DNA of 64,000 bases from Chitinibacter sp. FCG-7 (lineage in GTDB: Bacteria > Pseudomonadota > Gammaproteobacteria > Burkholderiales > Chitinibacteraceae). Both the position numbers and the translations under genes were made by a program. Positions 1-7,684 of this stretch are shown in pieces. Numbering within the stretch: position 1 is the first letter of the stretch; the number at the start of each line of letters is the position of its first letter. The stretch is taken from the NCBI RefSeq assembly GCF_040047665.1, contig NZ_CP157355.1:1550001-1614000 (forward strand), in the 5' to 3' direction. A model generated the notes under the pieces. It saw nothing but the letters and a program-made list of their open reading frames with translations, was not told the DNA's origin and ran no database searches.

Positions 1-83
1 TCACCATGGGCAAAGGCTGGGCTGGTACTCATGAAACACATCCCACTCAACATGAGTGATAACAGTAATTTTTTGGGGATCAT
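1..83 (-). CDS. Efflux RND periplasmic adaptor, N-terminal fragment (CzcB-like)
   Basis: Only the first 27 codons lie in the window; the gene runs off the left edge. They encode a clear signal peptide: two lysines after MIP, a Leu/Met-rich core, and an AFA-H cleavage site. The ATG overlaps the stop of the upstream channel gene in an ATGA, and AGGAA lies just upstream. In metal-efflux operons the gene after the outer-membrane channel usually encodes the periplasmic adaptor, and CzcB/CusB-type adaptors often begin AHG after cleavage. The family call therefore rests on position and signal peptide, not on a visible domain. Confidence 0.55.
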   Translation of the reverse strand, partial: MIPKKLLLSLMLSGMCFMSTSPAFAHG

Positions 84-1261
84 GGCAAGATTCCTGCGGC
101 TTGATTCATTCGGGAAATGGCGCGATCGACAGCGAGACGCGTGCGGGCCTGCTCGGATTCGGCAGCAAAACGGTCTTGCAGGCTTTTAAGCTGCGTTGTC
201 AGATCGAATTGACCCATGCGAAAGCCTTTCTCTATCCATTGCGCACGCTCATTGGCCAATTGCAATTGTTCGGCGGCAATGTCTTGTTCGGCACGGCTTT
301 GTGCCAGCTCAGACTGCGCTGCTTTCAAAGCATTGGTCACCTGCTGCTTTTCAAGATCTAGCTGGGTTTGTGCTTGAATCAGTGCTGCGTTGGCCGCAGC
401 AATACGTGGCCGATTTCTGGCTTCAGAGCCAAATGGGATTTTGATGCCCACTTTCACACGACCGCGATAGGGCTCGTCGGAGGCGTCTTTTTCCGAGGTG
501 TACGTCAGTGCGACTTCGGACGCATTGCGTGTATCACCTGCCGCCTGTTGTAGCTTGGCTTGTGCGCTCTTGGCATTGAGATCAAGGCTGGCTAACTGTG
601 GATGCTCACCAGCGCGTTCTTGCAAAACCTCTGCATGTTCCGGTAGAGCTACACCACGGCTGAGTAAGGCAAAGCTTTGCTGTGCGCGTTCGAACGCAAG
701 CTGAGCAATCCCGACTTCTTTCTTGGCTTGCAACACGGCAATTTTGCTTTGTCTGTCATCTGTCGGAGCCAAATCACCGGATTTAATTCGGCGGTTCACA
801 TCGATGGCGATTTCTTGCTCGGCAGCCAATTTCCGCTTGGCCAGATCAAAATCCAATTGGGCCAGCCGAGCGTCCCACCAAGCTTCGCGAAGCACTCCCG
901 CCAAGCTCAGGCGAGCGAGTATAGATTCGCCAGTGAAAGCGGCTTGTTCGGCCAGTGCCACATTGGTAGCGCGTTCACGCTGACCATAAGTCCAAACAGA
1001 CGTAGATAGTTCCACTTCCCATTCGCGGCGGCCAGTATTGTCATTAAGTTGATCGGTCGTATGAGAAAACCCAATACTGGGCGGTTCGGGTGTCCAGGCT
1101 TGGCTCGCTTGAATGTCGGCACTATAGCGCTCGTTTTGTGCATTTTGCGCAGCTGCGTGTACTGACCAGGCTTGATCGAGTGCTTCGCGCAGGGTTGCGG
1201 CTTGCGAATTGGCGAGCACAAACAGGCTGGCCAGTATGCAAGCTGTCTTAACAGCAGACAT
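80..1261 (-). CDS. TolC/CzcC-family outer membrane efflux channel
   Basis: The 393-residue protein starts with a signal peptide (MSAVKTACILASLFVLANSQA) and continues as long Ala/Gln/Glu-rich helices with two similar halves, as in outer-membrane efflux proteins. The longer frame to 1378 is rejected because AAGGA stands 6 bases before the ATG at 1261 and the signal peptide begins there. Such channels form trimers that link an inner-membrane RND pump and a periplasmic adaptor to the exterior. The adaptor gene overlaps its stop codon and a His-rich secreted protein lies upstream, so divalent metal efflux is the likely role. The exact metal cannot be read from the sequence. Confidence 0.8.
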   Translation of the reverse strand: MSAVKTACILASLFVLANSQAATLREALDQAWSVHAAAQNAQNERYSADIQASQAWTPEPPSIGFSHTTDQLNDNTGRREWEVELSTSVWTYGQRERATNVALAEQAAFTGESILARLSLAGVLREAWWDARLAQLDFDLAKRKLAAEQEIAIDVNRRIKSGDLAPTDDRQSKIAVLQAKKEVGIAQLAFERAQQSFALLSRGVALPEHAEVLQERAGEHPQLASLDLNAKSAQAKLQQAAGDTRNASEVALTYTSEKDASDEPYRGRVKVGIKIPFGSEARNRPRIAAANAALIQAQTQLDLEKQQVTNALKAAQSELAQSRAEQDIAAEQLQLANERAQWIEKGFRMGQFDLTTQLKSLQDRFAAESEQARTRLAVDRAISRMNQAAGILP

Positions 1262-1438
1262 GATGAATCCTTGTTGAGTGGAAAACGTATCAAGACGTTC
1301 CAGCGCAACCCGGATTGACTGCCACAAATAGCGGACAAGATTAAAAAATGCAAAATGCGCCAATAAATCTGCGGCCAACCCAAAGGCTAGCTCAGTCGCT
1401 ATTGTTTACAGCAAAGAGGAGTTAAGGTCGCGCCAGAA

Positions 1439-1795
1439 TTAGGCGCGAAAGAAAGGGGGACGTAATGGAGGGGGTGTATTCAAACTCAGCAGCACTTGCA
1501 GGGTAGCTGCATTTTGCACAGAGCGCAGCGGCGCTATCATTGTGATGTCTGCCGCCAAAGGCACCGCTGAAGTGCACGTATTGCAGTGGCTACCTTGGCT
1601 TTTTTTACTATCCGCCGAGTGATGATCCTTCACTTTCGAGTCATCGACACTACCGTGATGATCAGAACTCACAATCATTTCATTGTGATAATTCGAGTGA
1701 GTATCTTCCGCCGACGGAAATTCCTTCGCCGCAGCCACACTCAGTGACAGCGCGAATGAAATCAATATCAAAAGAAAAGTGCGGAAAATTTGCAC
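1439..1795 (-). CDS. Small His-rich secreted protein (CzcI-like)
   Basis: The 118-residue protein has an N-terminal signal peptide ending around AAA-KEF. A polar stretch with several His, Asp and Ser residues follows (DHHGSVDDSKVKDHHSAD), then a CNTC motif near residue 72 and a Pro-rich tail, PPPLRPPFF. Small His/Cys-bearing periplasmic proteins of this plan often lead czc-type operons, where they are thought to buffer or sense metal. It lies about 180 bases upstream of the channel gene on the same strand, so it is probably the first gene of that operon. Function is inferred from composition and context. Confidence 0.55.
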   Translation of the reverse strand: MQIFRTFLLILISFALSLSVAAAKEFPSAEDTHSNYHNEMIVSSDHHGSVDDSKVKDHHSADSKKSQGSHCNTCTSAVPLAADITMIAPLRSVQNAATLQVLLSLNTPPPLRPPFFRA

Positions 1796-1962
1796 GTTAA
1801 CTCACAAATAGCGGATAGACGAAGTGTAGATGAATCAGCGCAATAAAATCAACTGTAGCAGAACGCATATCGGCCACGTACTGGCAGCTGTCTTCATAAA
1901 CATAACTACCAATAAAGATCGCTCAGCGACTCAAAACAACAGGCACCCCTGAATCAGCTGGG

Positions 1963-2169
1963 TCAGGCACTATCTTTAAACTCAAACAAATCTTGGATTT
2001 CGCAGCAAAAATACCGGCAAAGCTCATCCAGAACCTGCAGCTCAATCCTTTCAGCCGTTTCGTAGTACAGCCGAGTGAGCGTTCCGCGATTTATGCCCGT
2101 GTCACGTGCGACATCGCTGATCTTTAATTTACGTTCGCCCATGATTCGAGATAAGTGGCATTTAACCAT
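1963..2169 (-). CDS. XRE-family helix-turn-helix regulator
   Basis: This 68-residue protein is little more than a Cro/C1-type helix-turn-helix: ISDVARDTGINRGTLTRLYY is the recognition segment, followed by a helix around ELQVLDELCRYF and the typical ending EIQDLFEF. Small regulators of this type are common in mobile islands. It is transcribed away from the HD-domain gene at 2322 and shares a 152-base AT-rich promoter region with repeated GATC-centred motifs, so self-control and control of the island genes is plausible. Two adjacent Cys (YFCCEI) are present; no ligand domain is visible. Confidence 0.8.
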   Translation of the reverse strand: MVKCHLSRIMGERKLKISDVARDTGINRGTLTRLYYETAERIELQVLDELCRYFCCEIQDLFEFKDSA

Positions 2170-2321
2170 TTTACCCTCTAAAAGATGTAAATAATCTACA
2201 GGAGATCAAAAATAACTTGAAAAATGCAAAAAGAAGCACATAATGATCTTCAGGGGGTCATTTTACTTTTCGCAAGGCCTAAATGATCTCATGAGTTTAC
2301 ATTATCCTTGAGGAGATTCCC
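2170..2321. promoter_or_regulatory. Divergent promoter region with candidate operator
   Basis: This gap separates the XRE gene (minus) from the HD gene (plus). An imperfect dyad runs from AATGATC at 2242 to GGTCATT ending at 2262. A second AATGATCT copy starts at 2282, and a further GATC lies at 2213. TTGAGGAG at 2309-2316 is the ribosome site of the plus-strand gene. Operator use by the XRE protein is inferred. Confidence 0.4.
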
Positions 2322-3362
2322 ATGTCGAGCCATATAAAAGAAGCACAATCAACTTTGGTAACAAGCACCCAGCCTTGCACAAGTGATGCGACGCCAAGCC
2401 AAATTGGTGCATTTTTAATCAAACACAGTGACGCTTTTATGAATTTACAGAAAGTGCCTTCACCATCATCGTCCATGGAACACACTTCAGGTCATTATTT
2501 TATCGAAGAAATCATACAAGGCCGCCACAAAAATGGAGAAGAATCAATCGCGCTTGTTCTCACCAATTTCATTACGAAAAAAATTGCAATTATTGATAGT
2601 AAAAAAATTAGAGAAATAGAAAGAGCTACACAACTAGAACCGCTTTATTTCAGGCTTAGAAAAATAGATAAAAACACTTACAAAGTGGTAAAAATAAAAA
2701 AAACGACAGAACAAGTCCCATTCCCACCGGAAAAATTAAGCGCTGATGTTTTAAAACAATTTGGTATCTATGACAAACGTAGCAGCCAGTTAATTAAGTT
2801 AATCAACAAAATTAATCATCCAGAATTGGAGCAGTTCGTATCAATCGTGCTGTCCAATCCATTAATTGCAACCCCTTTCTTCAATTGCAAGGCCAGCTGG
2901 TCATTCCACCATTCCGTACCAGGAGGACTTTTAAAGCATAGCTTGGAGGTCGCCGAAATGGTATTTGCCTGGCCAGGCATGGATACAACGGAAAGAGCGA
3001 TAGCGACGGTCGCAGCACTCTTGCACGACATTGGAAAAATCAGAACATTTGGCCCCGATGGATCAACCTATTCTCGCCTAATACAGCACGATGCATTAAC
3101 GCTTGAAGTCCTAGCAAATGGCCTCCACTGGCTTGATGGCGTCGACAAGGAAATTGCACTTGCACTGCGCCACCTATTCACAGCCGCGTCCCCTGGCGCA
3201 CGGTATGGTAAGCCAGCCATGATGCGAATTGCCTACTTGATTCACTTTGCCGACCGCTGGAGTAGCGAGACCGATCTACAAGATATGGCAACGCCGACAA
3301 AAAATGGATTCAAAAGTTGGAAAGGAAACGATTTTTGGTCGCCTCAGGATAATGATCAATAA
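2322..3362 (+). CDS. HD-domain protein, YhaM/TraI_2-like layout
   Basis: The 346-residue protein has an N-terminal half resembling a small beta-barrel (about residues 60-130). An HD phosphohydrolase region follows: FHHSVPGGLLKHSLEVA near residue 195, then the metal-binding LLHDIGK near 235, and later DALTLEVL and LRHLF. The order (OB-like part, a HPELEQFV helix, then the H..HD domain) matches YhaM-type 3'-5' exoribonucleases and the HD region of TraI_2 relaxase-associated proteins. All HD metal ligands appear present. GAGGAG sits 7 bases before the ATG. Low GC and Lys/Ile-rich codon use mark it as foreign. Nucleic acid processing is likely; the substrate is unknown. Confidence 0.65.
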   Translation: MSSHIKEAQSTLVTSTQPCTSDATPSQIGAFLIKHSDAFMNLQKVPSPSSSMEHTSGHYFIEEIIQGRHKNGEESIALVLTNFITKKIAIIDSKKIREIERATQLEPLYFRLRKIDKNTYKVVKIKKTTEQVPFPPEKLSADVLKQFGIYDKRSSQLIKLINKINHPELEQFVSIVLSNPLIATPFFNCKASWSFHHSVPGGLLKHSLEVAEMVFAWPGMDTTERAIATVAALLHDIGKIRTFGPDGSTYSRLIQHDALTLEVLANGLHWLDGVDKEIALALRHLFTAASPGARYGKPAMMRIAYLIHFADRWSSETDLQDMATPTKNGFKSWKGNDFWSPQDNDQ

Positions 3363-3740
3363 ACGATGTATCGCTATAAATTAAAAACCATGTAAATCCT
3401 TGCCGAAATTAATATTTTTGGCAAGGAAACCTTCCAGAAATTCATCAAAAAAATCTCATAGGACAAGTAAAGTAATAAATAAACACAAACAACATTACAA
3501 AAAACTTCAAAAAACTTCAAAAAACTTCAACTTAGTTTGAGGTTATAAAAAATCATAACGAGAACTTTACCGAATAGATTAATTAAAAAAATTAGTCATG
3601 TTGCATTATGGATACACCGCATAAAAATACATCATTAATTGAAACATTCCTTGTCAACACAAAAAAATTCATACACGAAAACAATCACTTTACGGCAACT
3701 TAAATAAAAATTAAAAATATAAAAAAACAAAGGAGGTTGT
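3363..3740. other. AT-rich gap between HD and AlpA-like genes
   Basis: There is no convincing gene here. An 11-bp hairpin (3398-3426, arms around CCTTGCC/GGCAAGG, one G-T pair) lies just after the HD stop and may end its transcript, although no T-run follows. A 10-bp tandem repeat follows at 3501-3530. The rest is AT-rich and ends in the strong AAAGGAGG ribosome site of the next gene. Confidence 0.6.
3501..3530. repeat. Three exact tandem copies of a 10-bp unit
   Basis: AAAACTTCAA is repeated three times without mismatch or spacing. The 10-bp period equals roughly one DNA helical turn, so the copies face the same side of the DNA. They sit about 210 bases upstream of the AlpA-like gene. They could be regulator or replication-protein binding sites, or a simple slippage product. 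Confidence 0.85.
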
Positions 3741-3929
3741 ATGGAAAGGCGATTGGTTAGGGTTGCACAATTGACGGGGAAAGGCGGAATTCTTGGTATT
3801 AGTCGATCAACATTATTGCGAATGATTGCACGAGGAGAGTTTCCTGCTCCGATGAAAATTGGATTTATAATCGCATGGGATATTACTGACGTTAATAATT
3901 GGATCGACCAGCATAAAATTGAGTTGTGA
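3741..3929 (+). CDS. AlpA-family DNA-binding regulator
   Basis: This 62-residue protein has the AlpA/excisionase-like winged-helix pattern: ISRSTLLRMIARGEFPAPMKIG followed by a WDITDVNNWID helix near the end. AlpA-type proteins activate integrase or excision genes in P4-like phages and islands. A near-perfect Shine-Dalgarno (AAAGGAGG) precedes the ATG by 4 bases. No integrase gene is visible nearby, so its target genes may be missing, degraded or outside this island. A perfect 13-bp hairpin follows the gene. Confidence 0.8.
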   Translation: MERRLVRVAQLTGKGGILGISRSTLLRMIARGEFPAPMKIGFIIAWDITDVNNWIDQHKIEL

Positions 3930-3954
3930 TTTCTCAATCATGAGCAATAGAATG

Positions 3955-3987
3955 CAACGTTGCCGCTAATGTGTAGCGGCAACGTTG
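3955..3987. terminator. Perfect 13-bp hairpin after the AlpA-like gene
   Basis: Arms 3955-3967 (CAACGTTGCCGCT) and 3975-3987 pair perfectly around a 7-base loop. It lies 26 bases after the AlpA stop. No U-tract follows on either strand, so it may be a weak terminator or an RNA-stabilising structure. Confidence 0.5.
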
Positions 3988-4103
3988 TAAACTGACGAAA
4001 ATAGTGCATTCATGCGTATAGCGTTAGTCGCTATAAACACCGAGCAGTCCCACTCACCATGATATATACATTGCTACAAAATAGACGTAGTATTTTTGAC
4101 GGC

Positions 4104-6239
4104 TTAATTATCAACTCGGCAAAGATTTAACTTGATCTTATTTTGATAAATACCGATCCGTTTTTTCGCCCGTTCAATCACATCGCTAAAATGCAAGATT
4201 TCAAAATAAGTTTCACCTAGCTGGCTCCGGGTATAGGGATCGAGAAGCGGATTCGAGTAAAACCAGCCCTGTCCAACAGGAAATGGAGTCCATCCATTTA
4301 GCCGCAAAGGATTGACCGTGTCACCAATCAGATATCCATAGAATTTTTTGAGCTTTCCACCCGATTTAGCCGCGAGAAGATGGGCATACTCTGAAAGGTC
4401 ACCGATATGCTCATCCATGGAAACGCCTGGTGCTTTGAATTCGACGATAATTGCCGATCCTTCCTTGCTGAAGAGGGCAATATCAGGTCGTTTCCCTCCA
4501 TTATCAGCCGCTCTTTTGGCTAGTAACTTTTGCAACTCCTGATCGATATCGCTTTCGAATACTTTTTCGCCATTATCCCAAGAAATATTCGCAAGCGGCA
4601 TGTCCGAGGCAATATAGTCATAATAGTGATATTCCTCGCTCAAAAGCCACATGTCATGATCTGCAACCTCGGTGCAGTCCTTGCGCATAGGAAAGAAAAT
4701 GCTGTGTATGATCCGTTCGTCTTTACGACGGCTCCCAGTAGGCACCGTTTTTTGCATCGTGAGGCTTTTGCTGCAAGCCAATCCGAGTATATCGACAATC
4801 GCAGCGCGACGAACTATGAGCTGTGACAGATTGGCCATGTCAAAACTCTTCAGCGATGCCGTGTATTTCCACGACAACTCATTGACCTTTTCCCGGAACT
4901 CTTCCGAGTCAGGTTCTGCCCTGATGATTTCTTCTTTCAGATTGAAGATAGCCACAGTTTCATTGATAACACGTTCCTGGTACTTCTTCAGTACGCGTTC
5001 GGCAACAGCTTGCGCTGATTCTCCATATACAATGCGCGTCGCTGTATCCTGAAGCATGGCCTCGTTAACCCCAAATTGATCAGTAATTTCCTTGAGTACA
5101 AGCTCTTTGTTCCAGTCTGCGGGTACAACCAACTCGTCAATCACAGGATCGATCGCTTCGTAAATCGTGGCATAGGACAGCTTTTCTGAGGAAAAAAAGT
5201 CGCCGCTTGAAATTTCCGCTGGAATACTGTCGAAGTTGTCGCGCTGCTCGTTGACGCGCGGATCTAAATAGTCACTTTCGATTAGGACAATATGGTGAAA
5301 GCCACCAACCGGATTGTTCTGTTCCTGCCGAGTTCGCAGATATCGGGCTGTAATGTCCACCACAGGGGACGATTTCGCACAAAACGCTACAGCATTCTTC
5401 GGGAGGTCATACTGCTCGGCATTGAGTTTGTAATGGGAAAGTTTAAAGCGCTGGTGAGAGCCAAGCCCTTCGCCTGTGTCAGGATCGCGCTCTTCAATAT
5501 CAACCATGCGTTCGGTGGTGATAGTCGGCAAGTCAGTGCTTTTAATAAAGTCTTGTTGCACGCCATTTTTCCTGTGGCGTGTGATAAAACTGATCTCGAA
5601 ATCGCCAAGACGGGAATCAAGACCAATTAACCGTTGTAGGAAGGTAATGAGCACCTGTTTTTTGAGAATAGGTGCAGAGAAAAACTCACTCAGAGTATTC
5701 CCTCGAAAAATTCGTTCGCGTATGGAATCCTTAAGGCCGTTCAGCCTGATGAGGGTCCCAACTTCGTTTGTGCTTCCTTGGCTTGCGATGAAATCACCTG
5801 CCTCAATCTGCTTCGTCGGCTCAGTGTAAAGTAGCTCACGCTTAGTGGCCTCGCTTCCGTTACGAGAGGTGCTACTGATCGAAAGGGTCGAAAAGTAATG
5901 AAAAAACTGGACTCGACCTGCTCCCTTGCATTTGCCGATCCCTGAAATAGGAAGATCATCCTTGTAGGAGGTGTCTTTAGTCAGAAATGCTTTAAGTTGA
6001 TCCTCACCAAAGCCGCAGCCATTATCTTTGCAGGAAACGGTCATCACTTCTAAATCGCCAAGCAGGTCTGCATGCGAAAAATCTATCTCGATTTCAACGC
6101 GCATACTGGGAGTAGAAGGATCGTTGTGCTTTCGAATAAGGAAAGCATCTATGGCGTTGGAAACCAGCTCTTCGAAAACGACATAAGGATTCGAGCTTAG
6201 TTTAGTATTTTTTATACTTCCTCTGATATCGAGTGTCAT
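4104..6239 (-). CDS. GHKL ATPase fused to PD-(D/E)XK nuclease-like domain
   Basis: The 711-residue N-terminus carries the GHKL (Hsp90/MutL/MORC-type) ATP site: FEELVSNAIDAF with E24 and N28, CKDNGCGF with D72, and the glycine-rich lid SGIGKCKGAGRVQFF near residue 100. A long middle region is partly helical (VAERVLKKYQERVINETV). The C-terminus has RPDIALF, then IIVEFKAP, giving D586 and E600-x-K602, the PD-(D/E)XK signature. Such fusions suggest ATP-driven clamping coupled to DNA cleavage, as in defence or repair. It lies in an AT-richer island directly beside tRNA-Thr. No partner gene overlaps it. The start has no clear Shine-Dalgarno, but the GHKL fold requires this N-terminus. Confidence 0.7.
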   Translation of the reverse strand: MTLDIRGSIKNTKLSSNPYVVFEELVSNAIDAFLIRKHNDPSTPSMRVEIEIDFSHADLLGDLEVMTVSCKDNGCGFGEDQLKAFLTKDTSYKDDLPISGIGKCKGAGRVQFFHYFSTLSISSTSRNGSEATKRELLYTEPTKQIEAGDFIASQGSTNEVGTLIRLNGLKDSIRERIFRGNTLSEFFSAPILKKQVLITFLQRLIGLDSRLGDFEISFITRHRKNGVQQDFIKSTDLPTITTERMVDIEERDPDTGEGLGSHQRFKLSHYKLNAEQYDLPKNAVAFCAKSSPVVDITARYLRTRQEQNNPVGGFHHIVLIESDYLDPRVNEQRDNFDSIPAEISSGDFFSSEKLSYATIYEAIDPVIDELVVPADWNKELVLKEITDQFGVNEAMLQDTATRIVYGESAQAVAERVLKKYQERVINETVAIFNLKEEIIRAEPDSEEFREKVNELSWKYTASLKSFDMANLSQLIVRRAAIVDILGLACSKSLTMQKTVPTGSRRKDERIIHSIFFPMRKDCTEVADHDMWLLSEEYHYYDYIASDMPLANISWDNGEKVFESDIDQELQKLLAKRAADNGGKRPDIALFSKEGSAIIVEFKAPGVSMDEHIGDLSEYAHLLAAKSGGKLKKFYGYLIGDTVNPLRLNGWTPFPVGQGWFYSNPLLDPYTRSQLGETYFEILHFSDVIERAKKRIGIYQNKIKLNLCRVDN

Positions 6240-6573
6240 TTTCGTTTAGATTTAAATACTCAATAAGATGAACAGCAATTATTTCTGGTTACTCAACGTA
6301 TGGCAAGCCACGCCTGTGCAAACCTTTGGATTTGCTCAGAGAACGGTGGATAAAGTAAGGTTTTGAATATCGATCTGGACTTGTAGATAAAGCCACCATT
6401 TATCGTCGACACCATAAAAGTCTGCAGACCAGATAGGAGATTGCGATTTCCTTCTTGGAATCGCCGATATAAGTGCAGACACAGATTTGATCGAGGCTAG
6501 CTCTGATAACCACCAAGTTTTCTCTAGCCGTTCAGATGTGGGGTGTACATGTGGGGCATTGAAACGCAGAAAA
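6240..6573. other. Gap between GHKL gene and tRNA terminator
   Basis: I see no supported gene. A small imperfect hairpin (GCGATTTCC / GGAATCGC) lies near 6446-6464. A minus-strand frame from 6674 crosses the tRNA and is not credible. The stretch lies at the 3' side of tRNA-Thr, where integrative elements usually carry an attachment site and integrase, but no integrase remnant can be read. Confidence 0.5.
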
Positions 6574-6606
6574 GCAAAAAGCCCTTGAATATCAAGGGCT
6601 TTTTGC
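6574..6606 (-). terminator. Strong intrinsic terminator of tRNA-Thr
   Basis: Arms 6574-6588 and 6592-6606 pair perfectly over 15 bp with a 3-base loop. The A-rich side provides U-runs after the GC core in either direction. It begins 8 bases beyond the tRNA 3' end on the minus strand, so it should terminate the tRNA transcript. Confidence 0.85.
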
Positions 6607-6613
6607 TTTGTCT

Positions 6614-6689
6614 TGGTGCCGACGGCAGGAATCGAACTCGCGACCCCCTGATTACAAGTCAGGTGCTCTACCAACTGAGCTACATCGGC
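6614..6689 (-). tRNA. tRNA-Thr, anticodon UGU
   Basis: The 76-nt cloverleaf starts GCCGATG and pairs with CGTCGGC before the discriminator A and the encoded CCA. The D-arm is GCTC-AGTTGGTA-GAGC, the anticodon stem CCTGA/TCAGG holds loop CTTGTAA (anticodon TGT), and the T-arm reads TTCGATTC. An island with AlpA-like and GHKL genes lies at its 3' side, consistent with use as an integration site. Confidence 0.95.
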
Positions 6690-6946
6690 TAAGAGCTGCG
6701 CATTCTACCAGAGAAAAAATTATGCGCAAGCCCCCGTTGCAACTTTTCTGCAAGCAAGCGGTCTGATTTGTTTTTCAAGCCCAGTGCCGCAATGTCCCTC
6801 CACTTAGTCCACGCCCGATCTGACGTTAAAAAACCTCGCAGTCATGCAAACCGTTGTCAACAGTACTGGTTCAACTGGACAAGGCTGACAAGCGGGGTAG
6901 AATCACGGCTCAAGCAGTTTTCCAAGGTTCGCGCACCGGAGAAAGT

Positions 6947-7636
6947 ATGAGCCGCGACATGAAGTCAAGCCGCCCTAGCGGCCGTTCAAATCATTCAAGC
7001 AGTACAAAATCGGGGAGTGGTTCTTTGTGGACCGGCCTGCTGGTTGGCCTGTTTATCGGGATTGCGATTGCTGTTGCCGTTGCTATTTTTCTTAACTACA
7101 GCGGTAATCCGTTTAATAAAGAGCGCGCTACCCCAGCCGAAATGCTGGCCAGCGGCCCGGAAACGGCAACTAGCGCGCCAGAAATACTGCAGCCGGGCAA
7201 TGGCAAAGATGCCGTGCCGGTGATCACTGTGCCACCGGTTGCCAGCAAACCGGAGGCAGCCAACGCCAGCGACGATCGCTTTGATTTTTACAAAATGCTG
7301 CCTGAAGCAAGCGAAAGCGCCAACACGGCCGCCAAAGAGCCCGTCGCCAGCCCGCGCCCCAAACCAAGCGCATCGGCAGCCCCTGCTGCCAGCGCGGCAC
7401 CAGCCAAACCGGGCCTGTTGCAAGTGGGCGCATTCCAGAATGAAAATGATGCCGACAATCTGAAAGCCAAACTGGCACTGCTGGGGATTGAATCGCGTAT
7501 TCAAACCACCGAATTGCCAGAAAAAGGCATCTGGCATCGCGTCCGCGTTGGCCCTTTTCACGAACAGGCCGATCTGGATCGCACCCGCAATCTGTTAAAA
7601 AACAATGGTATCGATAGTACGGTGATCAAAAACTGA
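6947..7636 (+). CDS. SPOR-domain membrane protein (FtsN-like)
   Basis: The 229-residue protein has a short cytoplasmic basic N-terminus, one transmembrane segment (LWTGLLVGLFIGIAIAVAVA, about residues 26-48), a Pro/Ala-rich periplasmic linker, and a C-terminal SPOR domain (about 155-229: LLQVGAFQNENDADNLKAKL, then WHRVRVGPF). SPOR domains bind denuded peptidoglycan at the division septum. The start at 6947 has GGAGAAAGT upstream; the longer frame lacks support. dsbA follows after 48 bases, an arrangement seen in Neisseriales. FtsN-like work in division is inferred; the short linker differs from E. coli FtsN. Confidence 0.85.
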   Translation: MSRDMKSSRPSGRSNHSSSTKSGSGSLWTGLLVGLFIGIAIAVAVAIFLNYSGNPFNKERATPAEMLASGPETATSAPEILQPGNGKDAVPVITVPPVASKPEAANASDDRFDFYKMLPEASESANTAAKEPVASPRPKPSASAAPAASAAPAKPGLLQVGAFQNENDADNLKAKLALLGIESRIQTTELPEKGIWHRVRVGPFHEQADLDRTRNLLKNNGIDSTVIKN

Positions 7637-7684
7637 GTTTTTGCTCACGCCCTGCACGTTTGTGTTCAAGCCTAACCGGAGCCG

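Noticed and set aside
907..1383. Second long minus-strand frame over the efflux channel gene
   Set aside because: Shadow of the TolC-like gene in another frame; no ribosome site and no domain.
6336..6674. Minus-strand frame of 112 codons overlapping tRNA-Thr
   Set aside because: Its first residues are the tRNA itself read as protein, and it runs through the terminator hairpin; no start or ribosome site lies beyond the tRNA.
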